Shown here piece by piece: positions 1 to 7,992 of a stretch of DNA of 39,066 bases. The position numbers were made by a program, and so were the translations under genes. Source of the stretch: Vibrio anguillarum (GTDB taxonomy: Bacteria; Pseudomonadota; Gammaproteobacteria; Enterobacterales; Vibrionaceae); the NCBI RefSeq assembly GCF_001989995.2, contig NZ_JAHGUP010000028.1:1-39066 (forward strand), given 5' to 3'. The notes below the pieces were generated by a model that searched no databases, was not told the origin of the DNA, and worked only from the letters and a program-made list of their open reading frames with translations. The number at the start of each line of letters is the position of its first letter. Position 1 is the stretch's first letter.

Positions 1-20
1 CAGATTGATAGGTTTATATT

Positions 21-56
21 TTTAAAGAGCTTGCTTGGATGCTTATCTAAAAGCAT
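21..56 (-). promoter_or_regulatory. rRNA operon leader: boxB-like hairpin and boxA antitermination site
   Basis: Read leftward, the leader has a hairpin (ATGCTT, six-base loop, AAGCAT, at 39-56) followed by GCTCTTTAA at 22-30, which matches the rrn boxA core. Order and content match the boxB-boxA arrangement of gammaproteobacterial rRNA leaders, where NusB/NusE load for antitermination. The 16S gene itself is not in the window and should begin a couple of hundred bases off the left edge. The identification rests on motif match and on the rrn promoters just upstream. Confidence 0.8.
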
Positions 57-71
57 TCAAAGCGGACGAAC

Positions 72-99
72 ATTCTAGCGATATAACCTTAAGTGTCAA
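72..99 (-). promoter_or_regulatory. rrn P2-type promoter
   Basis: On the minus strand, TTGACA (94-99) is followed after 16 bases by TAGAAT (72-77). This is a near-consensus sigma70 promoter pointing toward the boxA leader. It lies about 110 bp downstream of a second promoter, the usual P1/P2 tandem arrangement of rRNA operons. Confidence 0.8.
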
Positions 100-181
100 A
101 CACTTTATCGATTATTTCTTTTAAACAAGTGTCCATCTATCATCAGCAGAAGTAACTAGCACTGCCCTGACAACGAGGCGC

Positions 182-209
182 ATTATAGGTAGTTTAGAGA
201 AGGACACAA
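182..209 (-). promoter_or_regulatory. rrn P1-type promoter with AT-rich UP region
   Basis: On the minus strand, TTGTGT (204-209), a 16-base spacer and a perfect TATAAT (182-187) are followed by a GCGCC discriminator. The GC-rich discriminator is typical of rRNA P1 promoters, which respond to ppGpp and initiating NTP levels. The 30 bases upstream (210-240) are AT-rich and fit an UP element. It points left toward the off-window rRNA genes. Confidence 0.78.
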
Positions 210-282
210 GTCTTAAAATGAAACTTTCTCATAAAAACGAACCGACAGCTCACAAAAGAACCAATGAGAGTAATTTTCAAAC

Positions 283-308
283 AAAAAGGGCCATTTCTGG
301 CCCTTTTG
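283..308 (-). terminator. clpB rho-independent terminator
   Basis: Directly after the clpB stop on the minus strand lies AAAAGGGCCA, a short loop, then TGGCCCTTTTT. The strong GC stem flanked by A and T runs is a canonical intrinsic terminator. It insulates the following rRNA promoters from clpB read-through. Confidence 0.88.
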
Positions 309-319
309 AATGTAAATGT

Positions 320-2896
320 TTAGTCTTGATGAGCAATAATTTGGTCATTGCTAACAACTAGCTTAACTTTTTTATCCGGTAGGATTCTTCCTGCCAAGAT
401 TTCTTTCGCTAATGGATTTTCAACGCTTTGTTGAATAGCGCGTTTCAATGGTCTTGCTCCGTAAACAGGATCAAACCCAACTTGAGAAATCAGCTCTAAC
501 GCTTTTTCAGATACCTCAAGCTGATAACCTTTCTCTTCCATTCGTTTACCAAGACGGGCTAATTGAATAGAAGCGATCGATTTAATTTGTTCTTGCGCCA
601 ACGGATGGAATACTACACTTTCATCCACTCGGTTTAAGAACTCTGGTCTAAAATGTTTACCTACAATCTCCATTACCTCTTTTTTAATGCCTTCATAATC
701 CAAGCTTGCGAATTTTTCTTGAATTTGCGAAGACCCTAAGTTTGAGGTCATAATTACCACTGTATTACGAAAATCAACTGTGCGTCCTTGTCCATCAGTT
801 AAGCGCCCATCATCTAATACCTGTAGCAGGATATTAAAGACATCAGGGTGTGCTTTCTCAACTTCATCCAACAAGATAACCGAGTACGGTTTACGACGAA
901 TAGCCTCGGTCAAGTAGCCACCCTCTTCGTAGCCCACATAACCTGGAGGCGCGCCGACTAATCGCGCTACTGAGTGTTTTTCCATAAACTCAGACATGTC
1001 GATTCGCACCATGGCATCTTCACTATCAAACATAAAGTTTGCGAGTGTTTTACACAATTCAGTTTTACCCACACCAGTTGGCCCTAAGAATAAGAAGGAA
1101 CCAATCGGTCTATTTGGATCAGATAACCCAGCCCGGCTACGGCGAATCGCATTTGATACCACTTCGACGGCTTCAACTTGTCCGATAACTCGTTGATGCA
1201 GCGCATCCTCCATTTGCAGCAGTTTTTCTTTCTCAGCTTCCAGCATTTTAGAAACTGGAATACCAGTTTGCTTTGAAAGCACTTCCGCAATTTCTACATC
1301 AGTTACTTTGTTGCGCAGCAAAGTCATCTCTTGCATTTCAGCTTGAGTTGCAAGGTCGAGCTGCTTTTCAAGTTCAGGAATTCGACCATATTGAAGTTCT
1401 GACATACGGTTCAAGTCACCCGCTCTACGTGCGAAATCCATATCCATACGCGCTTGCTCTAATTCGGACTTAATATGCTGAGTACCCGAAAGAGCTGCTT
1501 TTTCCGCATTCCAAACTTCTTCCAGCTCGGCAAACTCACGCTCTTTCACTTGTAACTCTTCGTTTAACACCTGTAAGCGTTTTTCACTCGCTTCATCGTG
1601 TTCATTCGTTAGCGCTTGTTGCTCAATTTTTAGCTGAATAATTTTGCGCTCAAGCTTATCTAAAGATTCTGGCTTTGAATCTATTTGCATTCGAATACTT
1701 GAAGCGGCTTCATCGATCAAGTCAATCGCTTTATCGGGCAACTGGCGATCAGAAATATAACGGTGCGATAAGCTCGCAGCAGCAACAATAGCGGGATCGG
1801 TGATCTCCACATGGTGATGGAGCTCATAGCGCTCTTTCAAACCACGCAAAATAGCTACTGTGTCTTCTACGCTAGGTTCATCAACCAGTACCTTTTGGAA
1901 ACGTCGCTCAAGTGCCGGATCTTTCTCTATATATTGACGATACTCGTCTAAAGTGGTCGCACCGACGCAGTGTAGATCTCCTCGAGCCAGAGCGGGCTTA
2001 AGCATATTCCCCGCATCCATTGCGCCTTCGCCTCGACCTGCACCGACCATAGTGTGCAACTCATCAATAAAGAGGATGACATTACCCTCTTCTTTCGCTA
2101 GCTCATTAAGCACAGATTTTAAGCGTTCTTCAAATTCACCACGATACTTAGCCCCTGCGACCAAAGACCCCATGTCTAATGACAATACTCGACGACCACG
2201 TAGACCTTCAGGTACCTCATTATTAATGATGCGCTGTGCTAACCCTTCCACAATCGCTGTTTTACCAACACCAGGCTCACCTATGATTACTGGGTTGTTT
2301 TTGGTCCGGCGTTGCAATACTTGAATGGTACGACGAATTTCGTCATCACGGCCGATGACAGGATCAAGTTTGCCTTGTTCCGCTCGTTCAGTTAGATCTA
2401 TTGTGAATTTCTCAAGCGCTTGTCTTAGCTCTTCTGCATTTGGATCATTCACTTTCTGACCTCCACGCACTTTTTCTATTGCTTCAGAAACTTTTTTCTC
2501 GGTGAGCCCTATTTCTTTGAGTAATTGACCAAGCGCGCCCTTATCTTCTAGTGCGGCTAGCAAAAACACTTCCGAAGAAATGTAGGAATCTTGCCGTTTT
2601 TGCGCGAGTTTATCGCACAAATTGAACATAGTACCCATTGCGCTAGAAAGCTGAACATCACCACCGATACCGCTAACTTTTGGCAAACGGTCTAATATCT
2701 CACTGAGCTTCGAGCGCAATTGCATAACGTCCACACTTAACATAGTAAGAAGTGGACGAATTGGACTGCCATTTTGATCGAGCAATGCCACCATCAAATG
2801 AACAGGCTCGATATATTGATGATCACGGCCTAATGCCAATGATTGAGCATCAGAAATGGCAATTTGAAATTTGCTTGTAAATCGATCAAGACGCAT
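320..2896 (-). CDS. clpB: ATP-dependent disaggregase chaperone ClpB
   Basis: Hsp100/ClpB AAA+ disaggregase that works with DnaK to rescue aggregated cytosolic protein after heat stress. The product is 857 residues, the same length as E. coli ClpB. Order: N-terminal Clp-N repeats (about 1-145); first AAA+ module with Walker A GEPGVGKT at 206-213 and Walker B LFIDELHT; a long coiled-coil middle domain (about 400-530); second AAA+ module with GPTGVGKT and [10 protein letters not shown]-terminal D2 small domain with the GARPLKR sensor. I start at the ATG of MRLDRFTSK because AGGAAAG lies 6 bases before it and the family begins there; the in-frame GTG five codons upstream overlaps that Shine-Dalgarno sequence. 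A sigma32-like promoter precedes it and an intrinsic terminator follows. The gene sits next to the rrn promoters, as in E. coli. Confidence 0.98.
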   Translation of the reverse strand: MRLDRFTSKFQIAISDAQSLALGRDHQYIEPVHLMVALLDQNGSPIRPLLTMLSVDVMQLRSKLSEILDRLPKVSGIGGDVQLSSAMGTMFNLCDKLAQKRQDSYISSEVFLLAALEDKGALGQLLKEIGLTEKKVSEAIEKVRGGQKVNDPNAEELRQALEKFTIDLTERAEQGKLDPVIGRDDEIRRTIQVLQRRTKNNPVIIGEPGVGKTAIVEGLAQRIINNEVPEGLRGRRVLSLDMGSLVAGAKYRGEFEERLKSVLNELAKEEGNVILFIDELHTMVGAGRGEGAMDAGNMLKPALARGDLHCVGATTLDEYRQYIEKDPALERRFQKVLVDEPSVEDTVAILRGLKERYELHHHVEITDPAIVAAASLSHRYISDRQLPDKAIDLIDEAASSIRMQIDSKPESLDKLERKIIQLKIEQQALTNEHDEASEKRLQVLNEELQVKEREFAELEEVWNAEKAALSGTQHIKSELEQARMDMDFARRAGDLNRMSELQYGRIPELEKQLDLATQAEMQEMTLLRNKVTDVEIAEVLSKQTGIPVSKMLEAEKEKLLQMEDALHQRVIGQVEAVEVVSNAIRRSRAGLSDPNRPIGSFLFLGPTGVGKTELCKTLANFMFDSEDAMVRIDMSEFMEKHSVARLVGAPPGYVGYEEGGYLTEAIRRKPYSVILLDEVEKAHPDVFNILLQVLDDGRLTDGQGRTVDFRNTVVIMTSNLGSSQIQEKFASLDYEGIKKEVMEIVGKHFRPEFLNRVDESVVFHPLAQEQIKSIASIQLARLGKRMEEKGYQLEVSEKALELISQVGFDPVYGARPLKRAIQQSVENPLAKEILAGRILPDKKVKLVVSNDQIIAHQD

Positions 2897-2931
2897 ACCA
2901 ACTTTCCTCACCTTAATTGAGAAACTAATCT

Positions 2932-2955
2932 TACGTAGCTAAAGATGGCTACGTA
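2932..2955. repeat. perfect 8-bp inverted repeat around the clpB -10 element
   Basis: TACGTAGC and GCTACGTA form perfect arms around an 8-base centre, and that centre is most of the sigma32-like -10 element of clpB. No T run follows, so it is not a terminator. It does not match the CIRCE (HrcA) element. It could be an operator or a DNA/RNA hairpin at the transcription start; the function is unknown. Confidence 0.6.
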
Positions 2956-2971
2956 CTAGTGCTTTTTCAAG
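2942..2971 (-). promoter_or_regulatory. sigma32 heat-shock promoter of clpB
   Basis: On the minus strand CTTGAA (2966-2971) is followed after 15 bases by AGCCATCTT (2942-2950). This resembles the RpoH consensus CTTGAA...CCCCATNT. Transcription would start near 2935, about 40 bases upstream of the clpB ATG. Heat-shock control of clpB by RpoH is established in E. coli; here it is inferred from the motif. Confidence 0.7.
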
Positions 2972-3003
2972 GGGCAAGTTAGGGAAGATTGATCTTGCGT
3001 AAG

Positions 3004-3729
3004 TTACTCTTCGATCCAAATAAATGAAGCTTGGCGACCTGTGATTCCGTCGCGTCGATAGGAATAAAACTGATGAGGATTATGGAAGGTACAAAGGCCG
3101 CTATCTGATATTTCTGAAACACCGCATTGATGCAACCTTAACGTGGCTAACTGTGCAATATTTGCTAGCCATTTTCCATTCTCTTGAAGAGAAAATGCGG
3201 CCTTTGCTTTGATATTTTGATCAACAAAGGCATGGTATACATCATCACCGACTTCAAATGCCGTAGGACCGATAGCAGGACCGAGCCAAGCTAGGATATC
3301 ACTAGAAAATTTGGCGAGCGCATTTTCGAGTATCCCATTAGCTAAACCGCGCCAACCAGCATGAACTGCAGCCACTTCGCTGCCTTGGTGATTAGTGAGT
3401 AGAACAGGTAAGCAATCAGCGGTCATTACAGAACAAACCACATTATGCTGATGGGTAAAAACGCCATCGGCACTCAGAATCTGCTGAGTAGGTTGAGTAA
3501 CCTCTAGCACTTGTGTTGAATGCGTTTGTTCAAGCCAAATTGCTTCAGAGGGCATCGCCGCTTGCTGCGTTAGCCATTGGCGATTTTTTTCAACGGATAA
3601 AGGATCATCCCCAACATGCATGCCTAAATTCAGCCCTTGATAAGGAGCTAACGAAAAGCCACCGACTCTAGTCGAGGAGAAAGCTTTTACATGTTTAGGT
3701 GCATTCCAGTTAGGGATGATCTTCTGCAT
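3004..3729 (-). CDS. pgeF: PgeF/YfiH-family peptidoglycan editing factor (multicopper polyphenol oxidase fold)
   Basis: Member of the DUF152/YfiH family, 241 residues, normal length. E. coli PgeF prevents wrong incorporation of L-Ser in place of L-Ala in peptidoglycan precursors; family members have also been reported with purine nucleoside or phenol-oxidising activity. The conserved metal-site motifs are visible: a His in LEQTHST, a Cys in MTADCLPVLL and a His in VHAGWRGLANG, then GPAIGPTAFEVG and the C-terminal YRRDGITGRQA signature. The start overlaps the rluD stop by one base (TAATG), so it is translationally coupled to rluD, the arrangement known in E. coli. Confidence 0.93.
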   Translation of the reverse strand: MQKIIPNWNAPKHVKAFSSTRVGGFSLAPYQGLNLGMHVGDDPLSVEKNRQWLTQQAAMPSEAIWLEQTHSTQVLEVTQPTQQILSADGVFTHQHNVVCSVMTADCLPVLLTNHQGSEVAAVHAGWRGLANGILENALAKFSSDILAWLGPAIGPTAFEVGDDVYHAFVDQNIKAKAAFSLQENGKWLANIAQLATLRLHQCGVSEISDSGLCTFHNPHQFYSYRRDGITGRQASFIWIEE

Positions 3730-4703
3730 TAGAACTCGTCTTTTTTATTCAACTTAGTATCTACGCGTAAAGCTTCCGCCATAATGATCATATCGTCAGG
3801 TACTGGCGCATGAAATTCTAGCATTTCACCAGTCACAGGATGCTCAAGTCGAAGCATAACGGCATGCAAAGCCTGACGATCAAAACCACGGATCATATCG
3901 GTCAGCTCTTGCGTTGCCCCTTTCGGAATGCGAGCGCGGCCACCATAGGCGGTATCCCCAAGCAAAGGATGCTGTAAATATGACATATGCACACGAATTT
4001 GGTGAGTACGGCCCGTTTCTAAACGCAAACGAAGTCGCGTATGTTCACGAAAATGCTCGGCCACACGATAGTGAGTTACCGCTGGTTTACCCATCGGGCT
4101 TACCGCCATCAATGTACGTTTTGTTGAGTGGCGGCCAATCGGCTTATCGATCATCCCACCAGCAGTCATAGTACCGATCACAATCGCTTCATATTCACGC
4201 GTAATCTTACGCTTTTGCAACGCTCGAACTAAGTGTGTTTGTGCAGGAACCGTTTTAGCAACCACCATTAAACCAGTCGTATCTTTATCCAAACGATGCA
4301 CAATCCCCGCACGAGGTACTTCTGCAATAGCTGGATAGTGGAACAACAGTGCATTTAAGACTGTGCCATCTGGAGTACCCGCGCCTGGATGAACGACAAA
4401 ATCTCGTGGTTTATTGATGACCATAATATCGTCATCTTCATACACGATATTTAAAGGTATATCTTGCGCTTCCCAACGCTCTTCATCTTCAAGCTCGGCT
4501 TGGACCGTAATGATTTCTCCCCCCATGACTTTCGTTCTTGGTTTAGTGATCACCTCACCATTGACCTGAACTTTGCCTTCTAAAAGCCACTCTTTTAGAC
4601 GTGAACGAGAGAAATCTGCGAATAATTCAGCGACAGCTTGGTCTAAACGTTGACCTAACTGGCTATCTTTTACTGTATTTGTTAATTCAATCTGCTGAGC
4701 CAT
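3729..4703 (-). CDS. rluD: 23S rRNA pseudouridine(1911/1915/1917) synthase RluD
   Basis: Makes the pseudouridines in helix 69 of 23S rRNA, important for ribosome assembly and termination. 324 residues, typical length. An N-terminal S4 RNA-binding domain (about 18-85, with SRLKEWLLEGKVQVNG) is followed by the RluA-type catalytic domain with the nucleophilic Asp in HRLDKDTTGL and the RLETGRTHQIRVH motif. It is transcribed divergently from bamD and leads into pgeF. The bamD|rluD-pgeF-clpB order is conserved with E. coli. Confidence 0.96.
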   Translation of the reverse strand: MAQQIELTNTVKDSQLGQRLDQAVAELFADFSRSRLKEWLLEGKVQVNGEVITKPRTKVMGGEIITVQAELEDEERWEAQDIPLNIVYEDDDIMVINKPRDFVVHPGAGTPDGTVLNALLFHYPAIAEVPRAGIVHRLDKDTTGLMVVAKTVPAQTHLVRALQKRKITREYEAIVIGTMTAGGMIDKPIGRHSTKRTLMAVSPMGKPAVTHYRVAEHFREHTRLRLRLETGRTHQIRVHMSYLQHPLLGDTAYGGRARIPKGATQELTDMIRGFDRQALHAVMLRLEHPVTGEMLEFHAPVPDDMIIMAEALRVDTKLNKKDEF

Positions 4704-4858
4704 ATCGAACTTTTTTAAAAACCGTGAGACTAATAGCGTCTAGTATGGATAAAATATGGCGTCATTGTATCTGTTACTGCTAAGAAAGTAACGAAACGAT
4801 TTGTAAAGCGATTACGCACTCAATTAAGAAGCATTAATTCAAGGAAACGACTCCTGTC

Positions 4859-5584
4859 ATGAAACACCACACTTTATCAGGCTTACTCGCATTATCACTG
4901 TTATTTGGCTGTTCAAGCAGCGAAGAGATTGTCCCTGATGTGCCGCCTTCTGAATTATACTCAGAAGCACAAACCTCACTGCAAAGTGGTAACTGGTTAA
5001 CGGCCATTCAAAAACTTGAGGCGTTAGATTCACGTTATCCCTTCGGCGCGTATTCAGAACAAGTTCAACTTGACCTTATTTACGCTTACTATAAAAACGA
5101 TGATCTTGCGTTAGGTTTAGCGACCATTGAACGCTTTACCCGTTTGAATCCAACCCATGAAAAAATGGATTGGGTACTCTACATGCGTGGTTTGACGCAT
5201 ATGGCGCAAGATCGCAACTTCATGCATGACCTATTTAATGTCGATCGCGCTGATCGTGACCCTGAACCGGTAAAAGCTGCATTTGCTGATTTTAAGAAAC
5301 TGCTGCAACGCTACCCAACAAGCCCTTATGCAGAAGATGCTCATAAACGTTTATTTGCGTTAAAAAATAGACTGGCTGAATACGACCTCGCCACCGCTGA
5401 TTTTTACTTACGTCGTGAAGCTTGGATTGCAGCCATCAACCGTGCTCAGGAGCTACAAAAAACGTATCCAGACACTGAAGCGGCTCGCAAATCATTACAC
5501 ATTCAGTTGGAAGCGTATAAACAGCTCAAACTGAACGATGCCATTGCCAGAACTCAAAAGTTAATTGCACTCAATCCACAATAG
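4859..5584 (+). CDS. bamD: Outer membrane assembly lipoprotein BamD
   Basis: Essential lipoprotein of the BAM complex that folds beta-barrel proteins into the outer membrane; it contacts BamA on the periplasmic side. 241 residues, typical. The lipoprotein signal peptide ends in LLFGC, giving acylation at Cys18 followed by SSS. The mature part consists of TPR-like YfiO repeats (for example YSEAQTSLQSGNWLTAI and SPYAEDAHKRLFALKNRLAEYDL). Monocistronic: divergent from rluD with an intrinsic terminator 30 bases after the stop. Confidence 0.96.
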   Translation: MKHHTLSGLLALSLLFGCSSSEEIVPDVPPSELYSEAQTSLQSGNWLTAIQKLEALDSRYPFGAYSEQVQLDLIYAYYKNDDLALGLATIERFTRLNPTHEKMDWVLYMRGLTHMAQDRNFMHDLFNVDRADRDPEPVKAAFADFKKLLQRYPTSPYAEDAHKRLFALKNRLAEYDLATADFYLRREAWIAAINRAQELQKTYPDTEAARKSLHIQLEAYKQLKLNDAIARTQKLIALNPQ

Positions 5585-5610
5585 TTTGCAATAAGCTTAA
5601 GTACGCCATG

Positions 5611-5640
5611 AAAACCACTCACGCTTTGAGTGGTTTTTTT
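5611..5640 (+). terminator. bamD rho-independent terminator
   Basis: AAAACCACTC, a seven-base loop, then GAGTGGTTTTTTT: a ten-pair stem counting A-T pairs, ending in a T run just after bamD. Confidence 0.9.
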
Positions 5641-6031
5641 ATTTGGAGTCGATGGGAATAATAACACGCCAGCAAAAGACGGCTGGAAAATGAGTGGTGC
5701 AGGGAAAACTGAAATAAAAGGGAGGTGTTCAAAACATCGTTAGAATAAAGATCACAAAAAACACTTGAATAAGAAATGAACAGTGCTCTTTTAAGGCCGC
5801 AAAAATACCCTAAAAATGGGAAATTCTTAGCTTAACCTTTTAACTAATCTATCCAGATTGATAGGAATCACAAGCTTTTTCTTTACTCTTTGTCAGCACT
5901 CTTTGCGTGAGATCACGTTTAAACTCGCCCTTTGAAATCACATTCAATAAGGTGATCTATATCACATTACTTTGGTGTTAAATCAGTAATCTGAAGTTAA
6001 CCCATGAGGGATGCAACAGAGGAAAACATCT
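5641..6031 (+). other. 390-bp intergenic region upstream of raiA
   Basis: No convincing gene is present; the longest start-to-stop frames are under 20 codons. The distal half is AT-rich and featureless to me. The proximal part holds CGTGAGATCACG, a small inverted repeat near 5907, and a CRP site near 5951, so the region is best read as the raiA regulatory region. Confidence 0.5.
5951..5966 (+). promoter_or_regulatory. CRP (cAMP receptor protein) site of raiA
   Basis: GGTGA, six bases, TCACA matches TGTGA-N6-TCACA at nine of ten half-site positions. Its centre is about 40 bases upstream of a start implied by a TAATCT -10 hexamer at 5987-5992, a class II activator position. CRP control of raiA is known in E. 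coli; binding here is inferred. Confidence 0.7.
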
Positions 6032-6358
6032 ATGAAAGTAACTATCACTGGTAAAAATATCGACATCACCTCTGCAATCCGCACTCACATTGAGAGCAAA
6101 TTTAAAAAACTAGAAAAATGGCAAGTGGATATCATAGGATGCCAAGCTAGCTTTAGTGAAGAGCCCAATAAACAAAAAAGATTCGAAGCTATTATCACGG
6201 TACCCAAAGGACAATTAGTCGCTTCTGCAACCCATGAAGATCTTTACGCAGCTATCAATGAGGTAGAACAAAAATTAGAACGCCAACTCAACAAACTGCG
6301 CCATAAACCGGAAGCTCGTCGTACCGACAAACCGGAAGTAGAAGAAGAAGTTGAATAA
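6032..6358 (+). CDS. raiA: Ribosome-associated inhibitor RaiA (protein Y, YfiA)
   Basis: Stationary-phase/cold ribosome hibernation factor that binds the 30S decoding channel, stabilises 70S monomers and blocks translation. 108 residues, a short-HPF type protein without the C-terminal dimerisation domain. It starts MKVTITGKNIDITSAI and contains the conserved HIESKFKKLEKWQ, ATHEDLYAAINEVEQKLERQLNKL and HK segments, ending in an acidic EEEVE tail as in E. coli RaiA. I start at 6032, which has GAGGAAA a few bases upstream; an ATG 21 bases earlier lacks this. Position between bamD and pheA is as in E. coli. A CRP site precedes it and a terminator follows. Confidence 0.93.
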   Translation: MKVTITGKNIDITSAIRTHIESKFKKLEKWQVDIIGCQASFSEEPNKQKRFEAIITVPKGQLVASATHEDLYAAINEVEQKLERQLNKLRHKPEARRTDKPEVEEEVE

Positions 6359-6372
6359 AGTTTAATATGATG

Positions 6373-6402
6373 AAAAATAGCGCTTTCAAGCGCTATTTTT
6401 TT
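6373..6402 (+). terminator. raiA rho-independent terminator
   Basis: AAAAATAGCGCT, four-base loop, AGCGCTATTTTTTT: a long stem closing on a T run 14 bases after the raiA stop. The pheA promoter starts immediately after. Confidence 0.9.
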
Positions 6403-6404
6403 GC

Positions 6405-6433
6405 TTGACGCTCTACGGTTGCTTGCTTATTGT
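6405..6433 (+). promoter_or_regulatory. pheL-pheA promoter
   Basis: TTGACG (6405-6410), a 17-base spacer, then TATTGT (6428-6433). It is the best sigma70-like pair between the raiA terminator and the leader peptide, and would give a short leader before pheL. Confidence 0.6.
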
Positions 6434-6464
6434 GTCTTTACATTCAAAGAGAAATCACCTTCTT

Positions 6465-6512
6465 ATGCACTTAACCTCACTGTTCTTTTTTGACTTCTTT
6501 TTTCTCCAATAA
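6465..6512 (+). CDS. pheL: pheA attenuator leader peptide PheL
   Basis: A 15-codon ORF reading MHLTSLFFFDFFFLQ, with six Phe codons (TTC TTT TTT GAC TTC TTT TTT). It is followed by alternative RNA hairpins and a terminator before pheA, exactly the design of the E. coli pheL attenuator. Ribosome stalling at Phe codons when charged tRNA-Phe is scarce would favour the antiterminator and allow pheA transcription. The Shine-Dalgarno sequence is weak (AAAGAGA). Confidence 0.92.
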   Translation: MHLTSLFFFDFFFLQ

Positions 6513-6584
6513 CCTTGGAGGCATGGTCGTTGACAGAAGATAAGTCAAAAACGAACAGGAAGCCTCCCACTGGGAGGCTTTTTT
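6504..6584 (+). promoter_or_regulatory. pheA transcription attenuator
   Basis: Three mutually exclusive pairings are visible. Segment 1:2 is CTCCAA (6504-6509) with TTGGAG (6515-6520), with the leader stop codon in its loop. Segment 2:3, the antiterminator, is GGAGGC (6517-6522) with GCCTCC (6562-6567). Segment 3:4, the terminator, is AGCCTCCCA with TGGGAGGCT (6561-6579), followed by a T run to 6584. A ribosome stalled on the Phe codons would cover segment 1 and free segment 2. Confidence 0.9.
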
Positions 6585-6598
6585 ACAAGGACATTTTT

Positions 6599-7777
6599 AT
6601 GACTGAAAAGCACTATTCACTTGAAGAGATCCGCTTGCGACTGAACGAGCTTGATGATCAACTGCTAAACCTACTGGCAGAACGTCGAAAGTTCAGCATT
6701 GAAGTCGCTAAAAGCAAAGTGGAAACCGCAAAACCAGTGAGAGATGCAATACGTGAACAGCAACTTTTAGTCAAATTGATTAATACTGGTAAAGAAAAAT
6801 ACAATTTAGATGCTCAGTACATTACTAAACTATTTCATACCATCATTGAAGACTCCGTCTTGCTACAGCAAGCATACTTGCAGAATCTAGCCAATCCGCA
6901 ACTGAGCCGTAAACCGCTGGCAAGGGTTGCTTTTTTAGGAGCCAAAGGATCTTACTCCCATCTCGCAACACGTGAGTACTTCAGTCGTAAAAATACAGAA
7001 CTGATCGAACTTAATTGCGATCAGTTTAAAGAAGTCACTAAAACAGTTGAATCGGGTCATGCCGACTATGGGGTATTGCCGATTGAAAATACCAGTTCAG
7101 GTTCAATTAACGAAGTGTATGATTTGCTGCAACATACTACCTTGTACATTGTCGGTGAGCTCACTTTACCGATTGAGCACTGCTTGGTCGCCACCTCTGA
7201 ATTACGTTTGGAAGAGCTTAAAATCCTTTATTCACACCCACAGCCCCACCAGCAGTGCAGCGAATTTTTAAGCCGCCTAAAAGGCGTTACACTTGAAACC
7301 TGTGCGAGCACCGCTGATGCGATGCAAAAAGTACAGCAGCTTAATCGCAACGATGTTGCCGCAATTGGCAATGCCTCCAGCGGTAAACTGTACGGCTTAC
7401 AATCGATCAAATCTAATATCGCCAATCAAACAGAAAACCAGACTCGCTTTATTGTTGTTGCGCGAAAACCCGTGGAAGTCTCTACTCAAATTCCAGCGAA
7501 GACGACATTAATCATGTCGACATCGCAACAAGCTGGTTCACTTGTTGAAAGCTTGTTAGTGCTGCAACGCTACGGCATCAATATGACCAAATTGGAATCG
7601 AGACCTATTATGGGTAATCCTTGGGAAGAAATGTTCTATGTTGATCTTGAATCTCATCTTGATTCCATTGAAATGCAGCAAGCATTGAATGAGCTAACAA
7701 AAATCACTAAGCATTTAAAAGTATTAGGTTGCTACCCAAGCGAAAATGTTAAACCGACCCAAGTAAAACTTCAATAA
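6599..7777 (+). CDS. pheA: Bifunctional chorismate mutase / prephenate dehydratase (P-protein)
   Basis: Converts chorismate to prephenate and then to phenylpyruvate, the committed steps of phenylalanine synthesis. 392 residues, close to E. coli PheA (386). Chorismate mutase domain about 1-95 (IRLRLNELDDQLLNLLAERRKF); prephenate dehydratase about 105-290 with GAKGSYSH and the catalytic T-R-F motif at 282-284; C-terminal ACT domain with the Phe-binding ESRP segment, so feedback inhibition by Phe is expected. I start at the ATG after the attenuator (MTEKHYSL, preceded by AAGGA); a longer frame reaching back to a TTG at 6515 would run through the terminator hairpin. Confidence 0.97.
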   Translation: MTEKHYSLEEIRLRLNELDDQLLNLLAERRKFSIEVAKSKVETAKPVRDAIREQQLLVKLINTGKEKYNLDAQYITKLFHTIIEDSVLLQQAYLQNLANPQLSRKPLARVAFLGAKGSYSHLATREYFSRKNTELIELNCDQFKEVTKTVESGHADYGVLPIENTSSGSINEVYDLLQHTTLYIVGELTLPIEHCLVATSELRLEELKILYSHPQPHQQCSEFLSRLKGVTLETCASTADAMQKVQQLNRNDVAAIGNASSGKLYGLQSIKSNIANQTENQTRFIVVARKPVEVSTQIPAKTTLIMSTSQQAGSLVESLLVLQRYGINMTKLESRPIMGNPWEEMFYVDLESHLDSIEMQQALNELTKITKHLKVLGCYPSENVKPTQVKLQ

Positions 7778-7787
7778 TCACATTTAA

Positions 7788-7801
7788 GTCAAATATTTGA
7801 C
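7788..7801. repeat. perfect 14-bp palindrome
   Basis: GTCAAATATTTGAC is its own reverse complement and lies 10 bases after the pheA stop. It looks like a dimeric-regulator operator or the tip of a cruciform; no regulator is identified. Confidence 0.6.
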
Positions 7802-7803
7802 AG

Positions 7804-7893
7804 AAGTCAGCTGACAGCCATCAACATAGTTCATATAATGCCCAATCATTTCACACATAATTAATCACTATGTTTTGGGCTGTCAGCTTACTT
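7804..7893. repeat. long imperfect inverted repeat (26-nt arms)
   Basis: Three paired blocks, AAGT/ACTT, AGCTGACAGCC/GGCTGTCAGCT and AACATAG/CTATGTT, are separated by a one-base mismatch and a 3x3 internal loop. They enclose a 38-base AT-rich loop (7830-7867). In total 22 of 26 positions pair. There is no T run on either side, so it is not a standard intrinsic terminator. It could be a structured 3' end of the pheA mRNA, a small RNA, a processing site or a miniature element remnant. Confidence 0.75.
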
Positions 7894-7901
7894 TGAATTT
7901 A

Positions 7902-7915
7902 CGGAATATATTCCG
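7902..7915. repeat. perfect 14-bp palindrome upstream of nspS
   Basis: CGGAATATATTCCG is its own reverse complement, 78 bases before the nspS start. The location suits an operator for the nspS-mbaA-yjjX operon. The cognate regulator is unknown. Confidence 0.55.
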
Positions 7916-7992
7916 CACGTCATAAGATATCTGTGACAGTTTCATTGTGAACGATGCCCTTTTCCAATAAATAAGGTTCATCTACTTATATC

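Noticed and set aside
1..12. 12-mer shared with 5854-5865 (CAGATTGATAGG)
   Set aside because: At the left edge it belongs to the rrn leader; the second copy lacks any surrounding similarity and is most likely chance.
1953..2324. 123-codon plus-strand ORF inside clpB
   Set aside because: Antisense shadow of the conserved ClpB first ATPase module.
4773..4792. GTTACT-N8-AGTAAC inverted repeat between rluD and bamD
   Set aside because: A single 6-bp repeat is expected by chance at this frequency and no promoter element coincides with it.
6515..6598. 28-codon N-terminal extension of pheA from a TTG
   Set aside because: It runs through the attenuator terminator hairpin; the ATG at 6599 has AAGGA upstream and gives the family N-terminus.
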